Assembly (NCBI RefSeq): GCF_041080815.1
Contig: NZ_CP160205.1
Coordinates: 372,001-436,000, forward strand
Direction of reading: 5' to 3'
Origin: Mucilaginibacter yixingensis
Lineage (GTDB): Bacteria; Bacteroidota; Bacteroidia; Sphingobacteriales; Sphingobacteriaceae
DNA: 64,000 bases
Part shown: in pieces, positions 48,251 through 56,582 of the stretch
How positions within the stretch are numbered: the first letter of the stretch is position 1
Layout of the letters: the number at the start of each line of letters is the position of its first letter
Translations under genes and position numbers: made by a program
The notes under the pieces: model-generated
Databases searched by the model: none
What the model saw: only the letters and a program-made list of their open reading frames with translations
What the model was told of the DNA's origin: nothing

Positions 48251-49408
48251 TTAGGCCCAAACGGGCGCCGGCCACACATAGCTGCCGGGTTTTACGGTAA
48301 TATACAATTGGTTGTTGCCCGGTACACGCATACGTATTACACCAGGCGCAAGTTGCTGTTCGGGATACAGGCGGGTAATGCCCATCTGCATCAAAATAGC
48401 TGCTGCCGTGGCGCCACCCTCTATCACCAATTCTGCAGGGTGGGCTTGTGCGGTAACTTTGTTTACTATGTTGCCCATGTTTTGCGCCAGCTGTACCGGG
48501 TCAATTTTCACGTTGATACCTTCTGTGCTGATGCTGATGATGGCGCTGCCCTCATTTTTGAGCAAGGCCGATACGTGGTTAACGTAGTCATCAGGCTGAT
48601 AATTGTCAGGCGCGGTTAACGCCTGCGCGGGCAAATAGGTTAGGGGTATATTGTTAAGCCGACCATCAATAATTTCCAGTCGGTTTTGGTAAAAGGTGCT
48701 GCCGAATACATAGAGCCGCGGCCACTGCAAGGTTACGGGTTTTGTATCGGTTTGGGTCTGCTTACCGGTTGTTTTTTGTAAAAGCTGATCAAACAGCTCT
48801 GCCGCGCCGGCTACCAGTGTGTTTTCATCCAACTGGTCAACCCAATGCGCCAGATCATCTTGCCCGGTTACATCGCCCACAAAAATACCTTTTTTTGGTA
48901 GCGATGCCTTTTGCGCCAGCACTTGTACACTTTCATCTGCCCTCAACAGATGATGGACGTGCGATGCACTGATCGGGAAAGCCGGATCATGCGCAAAACT
49001 GCTTTGGTGCACCGGTGCATCCTGGTAATAATAAATACCATCAACCACGGTTTTGCGGTGTGATGGATTACCGGGGATAATGAGTGCCCGTTGCATGTTG
49101 CCCGCTGCTTCTAACTGCGCTTCAATCTCGGCCAGGATATGGCCGCGCAGCACCGAGTCGATTTTCTTATAAACCAGCTGCGGTTTCAGTTTGGCTACCT
49201 GGACAGCAATTTGCCGGGTAACCTGTTTGGCCTCTTCGGCTGTTAAAGAACGGGTGTCGGCGTTGATGATGAGCAAATCGGCATCGGTAGCATCTGCCAC
49301 CACCGTATTCACTTCCGTTTTAAGCTGATAATTTAAGCCGATGCCTGCCAGTTCGGCGGCGCCGGTGATGTCATCTGCAATAACGGCAATCATCTTCTTG
49401 TTCTTCAT
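48251..49408 (-). CDS. Four-carbon acid sugar kinase family protein (DUF1537)
   Basis: DUF1537 kinases phosphorylate four-carbon sugar acids such as threonate or erythronate, or related 3-oxo acids. The 385-residue protein has the N-terminal IAVIADDITGAAELAG motif (ADD-x-TGA), the KKIDSVLRG block near residue 92 and the C-terminal VIEGGATAAAILMQMGI and RVPGNNQLYITVKPGS (the family usually reads K-S/P-G-x-F-G). It is clustered with a PdxA2-like dehydrogenase, its known pathway partner in threonate/erythronate catabolism. A family E repeat starts directly at its 5' end. Confidence 0.9.
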   Translation of the reverse strand: MKNKKMIAVIADDITGAAELAGIGLNYQLKTEVNTVVADATDADLLIINADTRSLTAEEAKQVTRQIAVQVAKLKPQLVYKKIDSVLRGHILAEIEAQLEAAGNMQRALIIPGNPSHRKTVVDGIYYYQDAPVHQSSFAHDPAFPISASHVHHLLRADESVQVLAQKASLPKKGIFVGDVTGQDDLAHWVDQLDENTLVAGAAELFDQLLQKTTGKQTQTDTKPVTLQWPRLYVFGSTFYQNRLEIIDGRLNNIPLTYLPAQALTAPDNYQPDDYVNHVSALLKNEGSAIISISTEGINVKIDPVQLAQNMGNIVNKVTAQAHPAELVIEGGATAAAILMQMGITRLYPEQQLAPGVIRMRVPGNNQLYITVKPGSYVWPAPVWA

Positions 49409-49496
49409 GTCATTTCGACGAAGGAGAAATCTTTTCGATTATGCATTACCGCAGAACTATCGCCCCGAAAAGATCCCTCACTCCGTTCGGGATGAC
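49409..49496. repeat. Family E inverted repeat (copy 2)
   Basis: TGTCATTTCGACGAAGGAG then AAATCTTTTCG faces CGAAAAGATCCCTCACTCCG then TTCGGGATGAC. It touches the ATG of the kinase gene, so any promoter for that gene must lie inside or beyond the repeat. Confidence 0.75.
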
Positions 49497-49509
49497 AACC
49501 TTGTGTTAT

Positions 49510-49548
49510 GTCAAAAAGCTTTCAGCCTGCGGCTGGAAGCTTTTTGAC
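49510..49548. terminator. Strong hairpin between the PdxA2-like and kinase genes
   Basis: GTCAAAAAGCTTTCAGCC and GGCTGGAAGCTTTTTGAC form an 18-bp stem (one wobble) with a 3-nt loop. On the plus strand a T-run follows; on the minus strand, the direction of the genes, there is none outside the stem. It may attenuate rather than end transcription of the operon. Confidence 0.55.
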
Positions 49549-49574
49549 GGTTTTTATTCTTCTATTTCTTCAAA

Positions 49575-50618
49575 CTAAGCTTTCTGCATACGGTGCTTGC
49601 TCAGCTGGATGGCCGATTCGATAGCCAACACCATTGCATCAGGACTAGCTACGCCTTTACCGGCAATCTCAAAGGCGGTACCATGGTCAACCGAAGTACG
49701 GATGATAGGCAGGCCCATAGTGATGTTTACGCCTTTTACGCTATCCATCTGCTGTTTCTCTGCATTCCATTTAAAGCCGGTCAGCTTGAACGGAATGTGG
49801 CCCTGGTCATGATACATGGCCACAATACCACCGTAGTAACCGGTTGCCGCTTTAGAGAACAGGGTATCGGCAGGGATTGGTCCGTCTACATCATAACCCA
49901 GTTTGCGGGCTTCTTCAACAGCTGGTAAAATCTCGCCGTCGTCTTCAGTACCAAACAGGCCTGAGTCGCCAGCGTGCGGGTTCAAACCAGCAACGCCAAT
50001 CTTCAGGTTTTTCTCGCCCAAAGAGATCAGGCCGTTGTGTAACAGTTCAATCACCTGGATAATGCGCTCTTTCTTCACCAGATCACAAGCCTGACGCAGC
50101 GATACGTGGGTTGATACGTGGATCACTTTCAAGTTATCCTCAACCAGCAGCATGGCGTACTTTTTGGTATCGGTAAAGTGAGCATAAATCTCGGTGTGAC
50201 CAGCAAAGTGGTGGCCAGCCTCATTAACCGATTTTTTGTTGATCGGACCGGTAACAGTAGCGTCAACATCGCCGGCCAGGGCCAGTTCAATTACTTTTTT
50301 TACGGCAGCGAAAGATGCTTCGCCCGCCATGGCAGAGATCTCACCAAATTTCAGCTGGCTCATATCTACGTTTGCCAGATCATAAACATCAGGCTGGCCG
50401 TAAACAAATTTTGCATCGCTAACGCTTTTTACGGCGTTAATTTTAGCCGGCAGGTTAAGGCGGCTAACAATATCTTCAAAAACGCCTGCATCGCCAACAA
50501 TGATGGGGTTGCAAACGTCATACAAACGCTCGTTAAGCAATGCTTTGATGGCAATTTCCGGACCGATGCTGGCCGGATCGCCCATGGTAATACCTATAGT
50601 TGGTTTATCGTTGTTCAT
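49575..50618 (-). CDS. PdxA-family dehydrogenase, probably PdxA2 (4-phospho-threonate/erythronate dehydrogenase)
   Basis: The 347-residue protein has the PdxA fold blocks: GITMGDPASIGPEIAIKAL, GPINKKSVNEAGHHFAGHTE (metal His) and AMYHDQGHIPFKL (metal His). PdxA of vitamin B6 synthesis and PdxA2 of acid-sugar breakdown share this fold. The neighbouring DUF1537 kinase points to PdxA2, which oxidises and decarboxylates 4-phospho-threonate or 4-phospho-erythronate to dihydroxyacetone phosphate. The ATG shares one base with the stop of the upstream DapA-family gene (TAATG). Confidence 0.9.
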   Translation of the reverse strand: MNNDKPTIGITMGDPASIGPEIAIKALLNERLYDVCNPIIVGDAGVFEDIVSRLNLPAKINAVKSVSDAKFVYGQPDVYDLANVDMSQLKFGEISAMAGEASFAAVKKVIELALAGDVDATVTGPINKKSVNEAGHHFAGHTEIYAHFTDTKKYAMLLVEDNLKVIHVSTHVSLRQACDLVKKERIIQVIELLHNGLISLGEKNLKIGVAGLNPHAGDSGLFGTEDDGEILPAVEEARKLGYDVDGPIPADTLFSKAATGYYGGIVAMYHDQGHIPFKLTGFKWNAEKQQMDSVKGVNITMGLPIIRTSVDHGTAFEIAGKGVASPDAMVLAIESAIQLSKHRMQKA

Positions 50619-51550
50619 TATTGGTATGATGGCAAGTTAATATGTTCTTTAGCTACTATAGACTGCAGGTTCTGCTCCAGCAATACGGCATCAGCCTCGG
50701 TTACGCGTTGCAGCGGTGGCATTACGTAAGGCTGGCACAGGCCGCGGCTTTGCATCAGCGATTTCAACGCACCTAATGATCCGCCCAGCAGGCGACCGCT
50801 TTGGTACAAACCACCCAAGGTGTCTGACAGTACTTGCAGCGCATGGGCTGCGGCTGCATCGCCACGCTCAACTGCCTGCATCATTTCGTTATAAATATCG
50901 GGGCACAGGTTGCCGGTGCTTGGCACCAAACCGTCTGACCCATTCAGCATAGCATGGGCAGATTGCGCGGCCCAACCCAGGTAATGGCTAAAATCCTGAC
51001 GGTCTTTCCACAAAGCTAATGATTGATCCAGACGCTCAATGCTGCGCTCAGAATCTTTAGTGCCTACAATATTTTCATGATGGCTCAGCTCATCCAGCAA
51101 AGTCAACGGAATAGAAACGTGTGTGGTTGCCGGGATATTGTAAATAATTACCGGACAAGGGCTGGCATCGGCCAGGTGCTCAAAATAGCTTTTAATCTCG
51201 CCTTCAGTCAGCGCGAAGTAAGATGGCACAGTAGCTACAACAGCATCAACACCCGCATCTGCACTGATTTTGGCCATCTCTACAGACTCGGCTACGCAGT
51301 TTGATGAGATGCCTGCATAAAGCAATGTACCTGCTTGTTTCAGTTTACCAGACAATTCAATAAACTCGGTTTTCAGGGCCATAGACATAGAAGATGCCTC
51401 GCCGGTAGTACCGAGTATAAACGGCACAGAGCCGTTGTTGTAAAAGTTGTCAAAAATCTTTTCTACCGCACCATGATCAAGTTTATAATCGCTGGTGAGA
51501 GGGGTTATAGACGGCACCGCCAGGCCATTAAATTTCTTCTTCAGTTTCAT
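50618..51550 (-). CDS. Dihydrodipicolinate synthase (DapA) family lyase
   Basis: Class I aldolases of this family form a Schiff base with a pyruvate-type substrate and build or break 2-oxo acids. The protein of 310 residues has GTTGEASSM (about 47), the catalytic Tyr in IIYNIPATTHV and the Schiff-base Lys in VGTKDSERS (about 160). Context suggests an acid-sugar aldolase or dehydratase rather than lysine synthesis. The ATG at 51550 is preferred over TTG 51562, which overlaps the previous stop. It is coupled by TAATG to the PdxA2-like gene. Confidence 0.9.
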   Translation of the reverse strand: MKLKKKFNGLAVPSITPLTSDYKLDHGAVEKIFDNFYNNGSVPFILGTTGEASSMSMALKTEFIELSGKLKQAGTLLYAGISSNCVAESVEMAKISADAGVDAVVATVPSYFALTEGEIKSYFEHLADASPCPVIIYNIPATTHVSIPLTLLDELSHHENIVGTKDSERSIERLDQSLALWKDRQDFSHYLGWAAQSAHAMLNGSDGLVPSTGNLCPDIYNEMMQAVERGDAAAAHALQVLSDTLGGLYQSGRLLGGSLGALKSLMQSRGLCQPYVMPPLQRVTEADAVLLEQNLQSIVAKEHINLPSYQ

Positions 51551-51558
51551 TTGTGCTG

Positions 51559-52725
51559 TCAAAACGCGGCTTCAAAAATGCCAATAGCATCTGGCAAAGT
51601 TATCGGGCGCGGATTATTTTTTAGTAAACGGGTTATTTTCATGGCGTCTTCTGCCATTTCTGGTATAGCCTCTCGGTTCACACCGGCGGCACTTAAAGTG
51701 GCCGGGATGCCACACTGGGCAATCATCTCTCTAATTTTAGCAATACCGTTGCGGGCAGTTTCCTCATCGGTAGCGCCGCTGTTGCAACCTAAAGCGCGGG
51801 CCACATCAGCGTAGCGTTTTGGCGCGGCCGGCAGGTTGTACTCCATTACGTAAGGCAACAGTAAAGCGTTTGACAGGCCGTGCGGCAAGTGGAACATGCT
51901 GCCCAGCGGATATGACAAGGCGTGTACACCAGCCGTATTTACCGGCCCCAGGCAGAAACCACCCAGCAAGCTGCCAATAGCCAGTTGCGTGCGTGCATCT
52001 TCGTCGCTGCCGTCTTCAACTGCTTTGATCAGGTTGGCGGCTATCAGGCGCATGCCTTCGTAGGCATACATATCTATAAATGGATGTGCAAACAGGTTAG
52101 TGTAAGCTTCCAGGCAATGGGTTAACGCGTCAAGGCCGGTTGCTGCGGTAATAGGCGCAGGCAGGCTAACGGTCAGTTCCGGATCAAGGATCACTACGTC
52201 AGGCACCAGAAACGGGCTGATGATGCCTTTTTTCTGATTATCGGCATCGTCAATCAAAATAGCATTTGGCGATACCTCGCTGCCGGTACCGGCAGTGGTT
52301 GGTACGCAAATTAATTTGGCGTTGCGCTGTTTCAGGTTGCCAATACCGGCAATTTCGCCCAGGGTTTGGGTGTTGTCCAGTTGTGCAGCCAGTACTTTAG
52401 CGGCATCCAGTACGCTGCCGCCGCCAATACCGATGATGGCCTGGGCTTTAACACCTCTAACGGTATCAAGCAGTGCATCAAAATCAGCAAAAGAAGGTTC
52501 GCGTACAATAGAAGTATCCACGGTTACCTTAATGTTCTGCGCTTCCAGCTGACTGATGAGCGGAGCGAGTTTTGGTAACAGGGGTTCAATAGTTACAATA
52601 ATTACATCGGTATATCCGGCTTGAGATACCTCATCAACCAGTTTAAGCAACGAGTGCTTGCCGATGATGATCTGTGCAGGAAATCTAACGGTTATATCCC
52701 GGTAAGCAGTTTCAGTTAAAGACAT
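51559..52725 (-). CDS. Iron-containing alcohol dehydrogenase
   Basis: The 388-residue group III (Fe-dependent) dehydrogenase has GIGGGSVLDAAKVLA (NAD(P) binding, about 96), VPTTAGTGSEVSPNAI (about 137) and metal-ligand regions GLDALTHCLEAY (about 195) and FHLPHGLSNALLLPYV (about 270). It is the first gene of the acid-sugar operon and would interconvert an alcohol (or hydroxy acid) and its carbonyl form. The actual substrate, possibly a four-carbon sugar acid or its semialdehyde, is not known. No exact TAnnTTTG box was found upstream. Confidence 0.92.
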   Translation of the reverse strand: MSLTETAYRDITVRFPAQIIIGKHSLLKLVDEVSQAGYTDVIIVTIEPLLPKLAPLISQLEAQNIKVTVDTSIVREPSFADFDALLDTVRGVKAQAIIGIGGGSVLDAAKVLAAQLDNTQTLGEIAGIGNLKQRNAKLICVPTTAGTGSEVSPNAILIDDADNQKKGIISPFLVPDVVILDPELTVSLPAPITAATGLDALTHCLEAYTNLFAHPFIDMYAYEGMRLIAANLIKAVEDGSDEDARTQLAIGSLLGGFCLGPVNTAGVHALSYPLGSMFHLPHGLSNALLLPYVMEYNLPAAPKRYADVARALGCNSGATDEETARNGIAKIREMIAQCGIPATLSAAGVNREAIPEMAEDAMKITRLLKNNPRPITLPDAIGIFEAAF

Positions 52726-52910
52726 TCTTTTGAGACCTATAGTTCTTATCAGTTAGTAAAAGTAATTATCATTTTTTCTTTCACTTTCATAGACTGTCCT
52801 AGTCGGGCAGGACGGTTTGCTTTGCGTGCCTAAATATGAATACGTTTTGTAGCAAATAGCGGTGCAGATGCGTAATGAGTTTAAATACTAACCAATAACT
52901 GACACACAAA

Positions 52911-53297
52911 ATGAAAAAGATTTACGGTTTACTAGCCCTTACGGCGGTTTTGGCCTCGGCCTGTAAAAAAGAAGATACAAATGGCGGCAACGCTCAATTG
53001 CAGGGTAGATGGAAGTCAACTCAAGTCTATTTAGGAACCGGTGGACCTACTGATTGGCAAAATGTTCAGACGGTTACTGATGTGACTTTTGGGTCTAACG
53101 GTCAGGTAAGCGGTAATGCCTTTGCAGAATATGTAAACTATACATTAAAAGACAGTATAACCATTACTTTTAAGAAAGCTGACGGTGGCTCTCAGGATTA
53201 TTACTATAAAATTAAGCATGACACGCTGCAGATGAGCCCAGGGGCACCTATGTTTTGTTATGAGGGGTGTGGTATTAGATTTAAAAAAGCCAAATAA
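52911..53297 (+). CDS. Small lipoprotein, lipocalin-like
   Basis: The 128-residue protein has a lipoprotein signal (MKKIYGLLALTAVLASACKK, lipobox ASAC). The mature part opens LQGRWKSTQVYLG and has beta strands ending in a Cys pair (MFCYEGCGIRF). 'L.G.W....' openings are typical of lipocalin-like domains in Bacteroidota lipoproteins. A similar layout is seen at 54484-54975. Function is unknown. Confidence 0.78.
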   Translation: MKKIYGLLALTAVLASACKKEDTNGGNAQLQGRWKSTQVYLGTGGPTDWQNVQTVTDVTFGSNGQVSGNAFAEYVNYTLKDSITITFKKADGGSQDYYYKIKHDTLQMSPGAPMFCYEGCGIRFKKAK

Positions 53298-53299
53298 TC

Positions 53300-53620
53300 T
53301 TACCTGCACGTATGAAGGCTCCACAGGCAATCAATGCCATCGGTAGCCATGTGCATGAGCAGGCCCAGTGCAACCAAACGGGTTTTTGGGAAAAATAACA
53401 GCACGCAATAAACGGCAATGGCCCAGTAACTATGCAACGGATGAAAGCCGATGCTGCAGCGGCAGGGATCAAAAATGGGGGTAGCCAGCAAGTGGTCCAG
53501 GTCTACCAGCATGGTCAGCAACAGGATGATGTAGCATTTTACCCAGTCTCTTCGAAAGAAAATCCAGGAGATGATGCCGGGAAAGATCAGGTGCAAAAAA
53601 TAATGTACCAGTTGTTGCAT
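53300..53620 (-). CDS. DUF6122-like small membrane protein
   Basis: The 106-residue protein has three or four hydrophobic helices and His/Asp motifs at membrane edges: LVDLDHLLATPIFDP, GFHPLHSYWAI and LLMHMATDGIDC. This pattern resembles YdjM/LexA-regulated metal-dependent membrane hydrolases and the DUF6122 group. It may bind a metal. Its ATG lies 7 nt from a TAnnTTTG box, and its stop is 2 nt from that of the convergent lipoprotein gene. Confidence 0.78.
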   Translation of the reverse strand: MQQLVHYFLHLIFPGIISWIFFRRDWVKCYIILLLTMLVDLDHLLATPIFDPCRCSIGFHPLHSYWAIAVYCVLLFFPKTRLVALGLLMHMATDGIDCLWSLHTCR

Positions 53621-53627
53621 GAGCCGG

Positions 53628-53635
53628 CAAAGATA
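53628..53635 (-). promoter_or_regulatory. -7 promoter box of the DUF6122-like gene
   Basis: TATCTTTG on the minus strand, the same octamer as at purD, miaE and the YicC gene, 7 nt from the ATG. Confidence 0.4.
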
Positions 53636-53646
53636 AATGAAGTTTT

Positions 53647-53738
53647 GGTAGAGACGTATAGTTGCGTATCTACGAGGACGGCTCTATAAACAGGCCTTGG
53701 AGATCGCATGGGGCAGATGCAATGATGCGTCTCTACGT
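53647..53738. repeat. GTAGAGACG-type inverted repeat
   Basis: GGTAGAGACGTATAGTTGCG plus TATCTACG (53647-53674) faces GCAGATGCAATGATGCGTCT plus CTACG (53713-53737). Only one copy of this family was found in the window. Confidence 0.65.
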
Positions 53739-53747
53739 TTAGAAAAA

Positions 53748-53781
53748 ATGAAAAGCTAACCCATGGGTTAGCTTTTCATTT
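53748..53781 (-). terminator. Hairpin overlapping the purN stop codon
   Basis: AATGAAAAGCTAACCC and GGGTTAGCTTTTCATT form a perfect 16-bp palindrome. The last purN codons and stop lie in the right arm, and a weak T-tract follows on the minus strand. Confidence 0.7.
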
Positions 53782-54346
53782 TCTTCAGCAAACTTTCAAT
53801 CACCCGTGGAAAATGGTGATGCTCCAGTTGTTGTATTTTGAATTTTACCACATCAAGGGTATCGCCTGGCTCAATACGAAATTTGGATTGATGCAGGATC
53901 TCGCCCTCGTCAAAATGCTCATTAGCAAAGTGGATAGTAATGCCCGATTCTTCTTCGCCGGCCGCCAGTACGGCTTTGTGAATATGATCGCCATACATGC
54001 CTTTGCCACCAAATTTGGGTAGTAACGCAGGGTGTATGTTGATGATCTTATTAGGGAAGGCGTTGAGTAAACTCACCGGTACCAGCCACAAGAAGCCGGC
54101 CAGTACAATTAAATCAACCTGCAGGTTTTTAAGTAGTTTAATTACGCTGTCGGTATCGTAAAACTCGGTGCGGTTAAAAACGTGGGTAGGTATCTCAAAG
54201 TTATCAGCCCTTTGCAGTACGTAAGCCTGCGGGTTATTGGTAAGGATGATAACTACCTCGGCCTCGGGGTGACGTTTAAAATGCTCCATGATCTTCTGAG
54301 CATTTGATCCTGAACCGGAAGCGAAAATAGCAATCCTTTTTTTCAT
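53768..54346 (-). CDS. purN: Phosphoribosylglycinamide formyltransferase
   Basis: PurN transfers a formyl group from 10-formyl-tetrahydrofolate to GAR, the third purine step, after PurD. The 192-residue protein starts RIAIFASGSGSNAQKIM (GAR-binding loop), has LAGFLWLVPVSLLNAFPNKI, the catalytic NIHPALLPKFGGKGMYG (Asn and His) and the Asp-containing EESGITIHFANEHFDEG. All key residues appear present. Its terminator overlaps its stop codon. Confidence 0.95.
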   Translation of the reverse strand: MKKRIAIFASGSGSNAQKIMEHFKRHPEAEVVIILTNNPQAYVLQRADNFEIPTHVFNRTEFYDTDSVIKLLKNLQVDLIVLAGFLWLVPVSLLNAFPNKIINIHPALLPKFGGKGMYGDHIHKAVLAAGEEESGITIHFANEHFDEGEILHQSKFRIEPGDTLDVVKFKIQQLEHHHFPRVIESLLKKMKS

Positions 54347-54483
54347 TAGCAGTTAGTCAAGTTGCCGGGTGCGCCAGTCAGCAATAAATGTAAGTCAATT
54401 ATGCTTAAACGGCTATTCTCCCTCAAATATAAAATAATGACTTCCTAAACAAAATCTTTTTAAAAAATTAGGCGGAAGCGTTT

Positions 54484-54975
54484 TTATTGTGTGCGCACAA
54501 AGCCAAATCGCTTAATGTGCCTTTTATCAGTAGATTTATAAACCGAACGCAGGTCGCCGGTTTCTAACACCATCGAGTAAAAACCAAGGGTGTTTACGCG
54601 GGCGGTATCAAATGGCGTGGTGGTGCCTACCGTATCCTGGCATTTCATGTTAGAGTACAGCACGGCTTTATCATTACTCAGGGTCCAGCTGCCTTTGGTG
54701 GTTTGCACTTTACAGGCATAACCGGTAAAGGTGCAGGTGTTATCAGCACTAAATCTAAAAACTTGCGGGTCTGGCAGGCAGGCCGCGTTGAGCGTGTCAT
54801 TACTGGTGTTGGTACTGCCCACATAGTTATATACAATAACCGATGCCAGTTGCCAGCCGCCGCGGGTAAGCTGTGCTTCTACCGGGTTCTCGCCGCTTTT
54901 TTTGCACGAGTTGCTTAGTAGCGCCCCTGTAACAAGTATGCAGAAGATTAAAATAAATGGTAGTCTTTTGATCAT
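54484..54975 (-). CDS. Small lipoprotein, lipocalin-like
   Basis: From ATG 54975 the 163-residue protein has a lipoprotein signal (MIKRLPFILIFCILVTGALL|SNSC). The mature part opens AQLTRGGWQLASVIVYNYVG and ends HIKRFGFVRTQ. An upstream in-frame start (55014) would put 13 extra residues before the signal peptide and lies beyond the promoter box, so it is rejected. It is similar in design to the lipoprotein at 52911. Confidence 0.78.
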   Translation of the reverse strand: MIKRLPFILIFCILVTGALLSNSCKKSGENPVEAQLTRGGWQLASVIVYNYVGSTNTSNDTLNAACLPDPQVFRFSADNTCTFTGYACKVQTTKGSWTLSNDKAVLYSNMKCQDTVGTTTPFDTARVNTLGFYSMVLETGDLRSVYKSTDKRHIKRFGFVRTQ

Positions 54976-54985
54976 GGCGATGTTG

Positions 54986-54993
54986 CAAAAATA
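54986..54993 (-). promoter_or_regulatory. -7 promoter box of the lipoprotein gene
   Basis: TATTTTTG on the minus strand, 10 nt before the ATG at 54975. A TTG lies 18 bp upstream (55014-55012), close to the usual 19-20. Confidence 0.5.
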
Positions 54994-55058
54994 GTAAAAC
55001 CTGCGTGAGTGCAATTGTTTTATTACAAACCGGTGTTTTTTGCACTAACGCTATTAAA

Positions 55059-55066
55059 TACCTTTG
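55059..55066 (+). promoter_or_regulatory. -7 promoter box of the Ldh-family gene
   Basis: TACCTTTG matches TAnnTTTG, 27 nt before the ATG at 55094. A TTTG lies 16 bp upstream, slightly too close for the standard -33. Confidence 0.5.
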
Positions 55067-55093
55067 CTTATACATCAACTTAAATTTATACCC

Positions 55094-56080
55094 ATGCGCA
55101 TTGCCTATCAGGAGTTAAAGGCCGAGTTTGAACGGATATTATTAAGTCTGGATTTTAACCCGCAGAAGGCCAATGCCATAGCCGGTATTTTTGCTGATAA
55201 TAGCCTGGATGGCGTTTATACGCACGGACTAAATCGTTTCCCGGTGTTTGTGCAGTATGTAAAAGACGGATTGGTTAAGGTTGATGCCGAGCCCGCACTG
55301 GTTGATGCCATGGGCGCCATAGAACGCTGGGACGGTCAGCTGGGGCCAGGTATGCTTAATGCCCGTTTTTGTATGGACCGGGCTTTGCAGTTGGCTGCGG
55401 CACATGGCACAGGTTGTGCGGCCATTCGCAATACCAACCACTGGATGCGTGGTGGTACCTACGGCTGGCAGGCTGCAGATGCAGGCTATATCGGTATTAA
55501 CTTTACCAACACTGTAGCATTGATGCCGCCCTGGGGTGGGATAGACCCGCGACAAGGCAATAACCCCATGGTAATTGCCGTGCCACGTAAAGATGGGCAT
55601 GTGGTGCTGGATATGGCCATTACGCAATTCTCTAACGGTAAGCTATTGCAATATCAAGCTGCGGGTGAGCAATTGCCTGTACCAGGTGGTTACTCAGCTA
55701 GCGGTTGGTTAAGTACAGACCCTGGCGAGATTTTGGAGAGCAAGCGCCATTTGCCTATTGGTTTCTGGAAAGGTTCGGGACTGTCTATGATGATTGATCT
55801 GCTGGTATCAGTATTGAGTCATGGTAAAACTACGGCCGGTATTACGCAATCGGGTAGTGAATACGGTGTGTCGCAGGTTTTTATGGCCATCAGGCCCGAT
55901 GACGAGGCAAGGAGTGAGCAAATTATTGACGAGATCATTGCCTATAGCAAGGAAAGCAGAACAGAGGGCGATGGCAGCATCCGTTATCCGGGCGAAGGCA
56001 CGCTGCGCACCCGTCAGCGTAATCAAAAAGATGGCATACCTGTTGATGTAAAGATCTGGGAGCAGGTGAAATCACTTTAA
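55094..56080 (+). CDS. Ldh family (malate/L-lactate/diketogulonate) oxidoreductase
   Basis: This family (YlbC/YiaK/MdhB-like) reduces 2-oxo acids with NAD(P)H without a Rossmann fold. The 328-residue protein from ATG 55094 has DGVYTHGLNRFPVFV near the N-terminus (the His is a typical active-site residue), NTNHWMRGGTYGWQAAD, GNNPMVIAVPR and the C-terminal RYPGEGTLRTRQRN. YiaK-type 2,3-diketo-L-gulonate reductases have this form, but the exact substrate is open. It is near, but divergent from, the acid-sugar operon. Confidence 0.9.
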   Translation: MRIAYQELKAEFERILLSLDFNPQKANAIAGIFADNSLDGVYTHGLNRFPVFVQYVKDGLVKVDAEPALVDAMGAIERWDGQLGPGMLNARFCMDRALQLAAAHGTGCAAIRNTNHWMRGGTYGWQAADAGYIGINFTNTVALMPPWGGIDPRQGNNPMVIAVPRKDGHVVLDMAITQFSNGKLLQYQAAGEQLPVPGGYSASGWLSTDPGEILESKRHLPIGFWKGSGLSMMIDLLVSVLSHGKTTAGITQSGSEYGVSQVFMAIRPDDEARSEQIIDEIIAYSKESRTEGDGSIRYPGEGTLRTRQRNQKDGIPVDVKIWEQVKSL

Positions 56081-56151
56081 TCCCTGCAGTTATCATTAGT
56101 ACACAAATAATAAATTAAAATCTTTCCCCTTAGGGGAGTAAGGAGGGGTAA

Positions 56152-56517
56152 ATGGAATATAACAAACTAACACCCGAAGAAGAGCGGGTAATATTATACA
56201 AAGGTACCGAGCGCCCTTTTACCGGCGAGCTGCTGAACAACAAAGCGCGCGGATTGTACGTGTGTCGCCGGTGCGATGCGCCGTTGTACCGGTCTGAAGA
56301 TAAGTTTGAATCATTTTGTGGCTGGCCCAGCTTTGACGATGAAATTCCTGGTGCCGTGCGCCGGGAGACCGATGCTGATGGTAGCCGAACCGAGATACTT
56401 TGCGCTAACTGTGGCGCTCATTTGGGGCACGTTTTTGAGGGCGAGGGTTTCACGTCGAAGAATACCAGGCATTGTGTCAACTCTGTGAGCATGAAATTTG
56501 TGGCGCTGGAAGATTAA
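56152..56517 (+). CDS. msrB: Peptide-methionine (R)-S-oxide reductase
   Basis: MsrB reduces methionine-R-sulfoxide in proteins, with thioredoxin as donor. The 121-residue protein has two zinc pairs (Cys38/Cys41 in CRRC and Cys84/Cys87 in CANC), the [12 protein letters not shown] block with Cys56 and the catalytic Cys108 in RHCVNSVSM. It is a short cytosolic form without signal peptide or MsrA fusion. Confidence 0.95.
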   Translation: MEYNKLTPEEERVILYKGTERPFTGELLNNKARGLYVCRRCDAPLYRSEDKFESFCGWPSFDDEIPGAVRRETDADGSRTEILCANCGAHLGHVFEGEGFTSKNTRHCVNSVSMKFVALED

Positions 56518-56582
56518 TGTCTTTAATCATGTAGCGATGGGTTTGAAACCCCATCGTTATGGTATAACACAAAGAGGTGGCT

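Noticed and set aside
48231..48275. N-terminal extension of the symporter to 48275
   Set aside because: It overlaps the kinase gene and adds 15 non-conserved residues before the first membrane helix.
50118..50729. 203-residue plus-strand frame across the PdxA2/DapA-like junction
   Set aside because: Antisense shadow of two clear enzyme genes with a coupled junction.
51550..51562. TTG start for the DapA-family gene giving a 4-nt overlap
   Set aside because: An ATG 12 nt downstream gives the normal N-terminus (MKLKKKFNG) and a usual 8-nt spacing.
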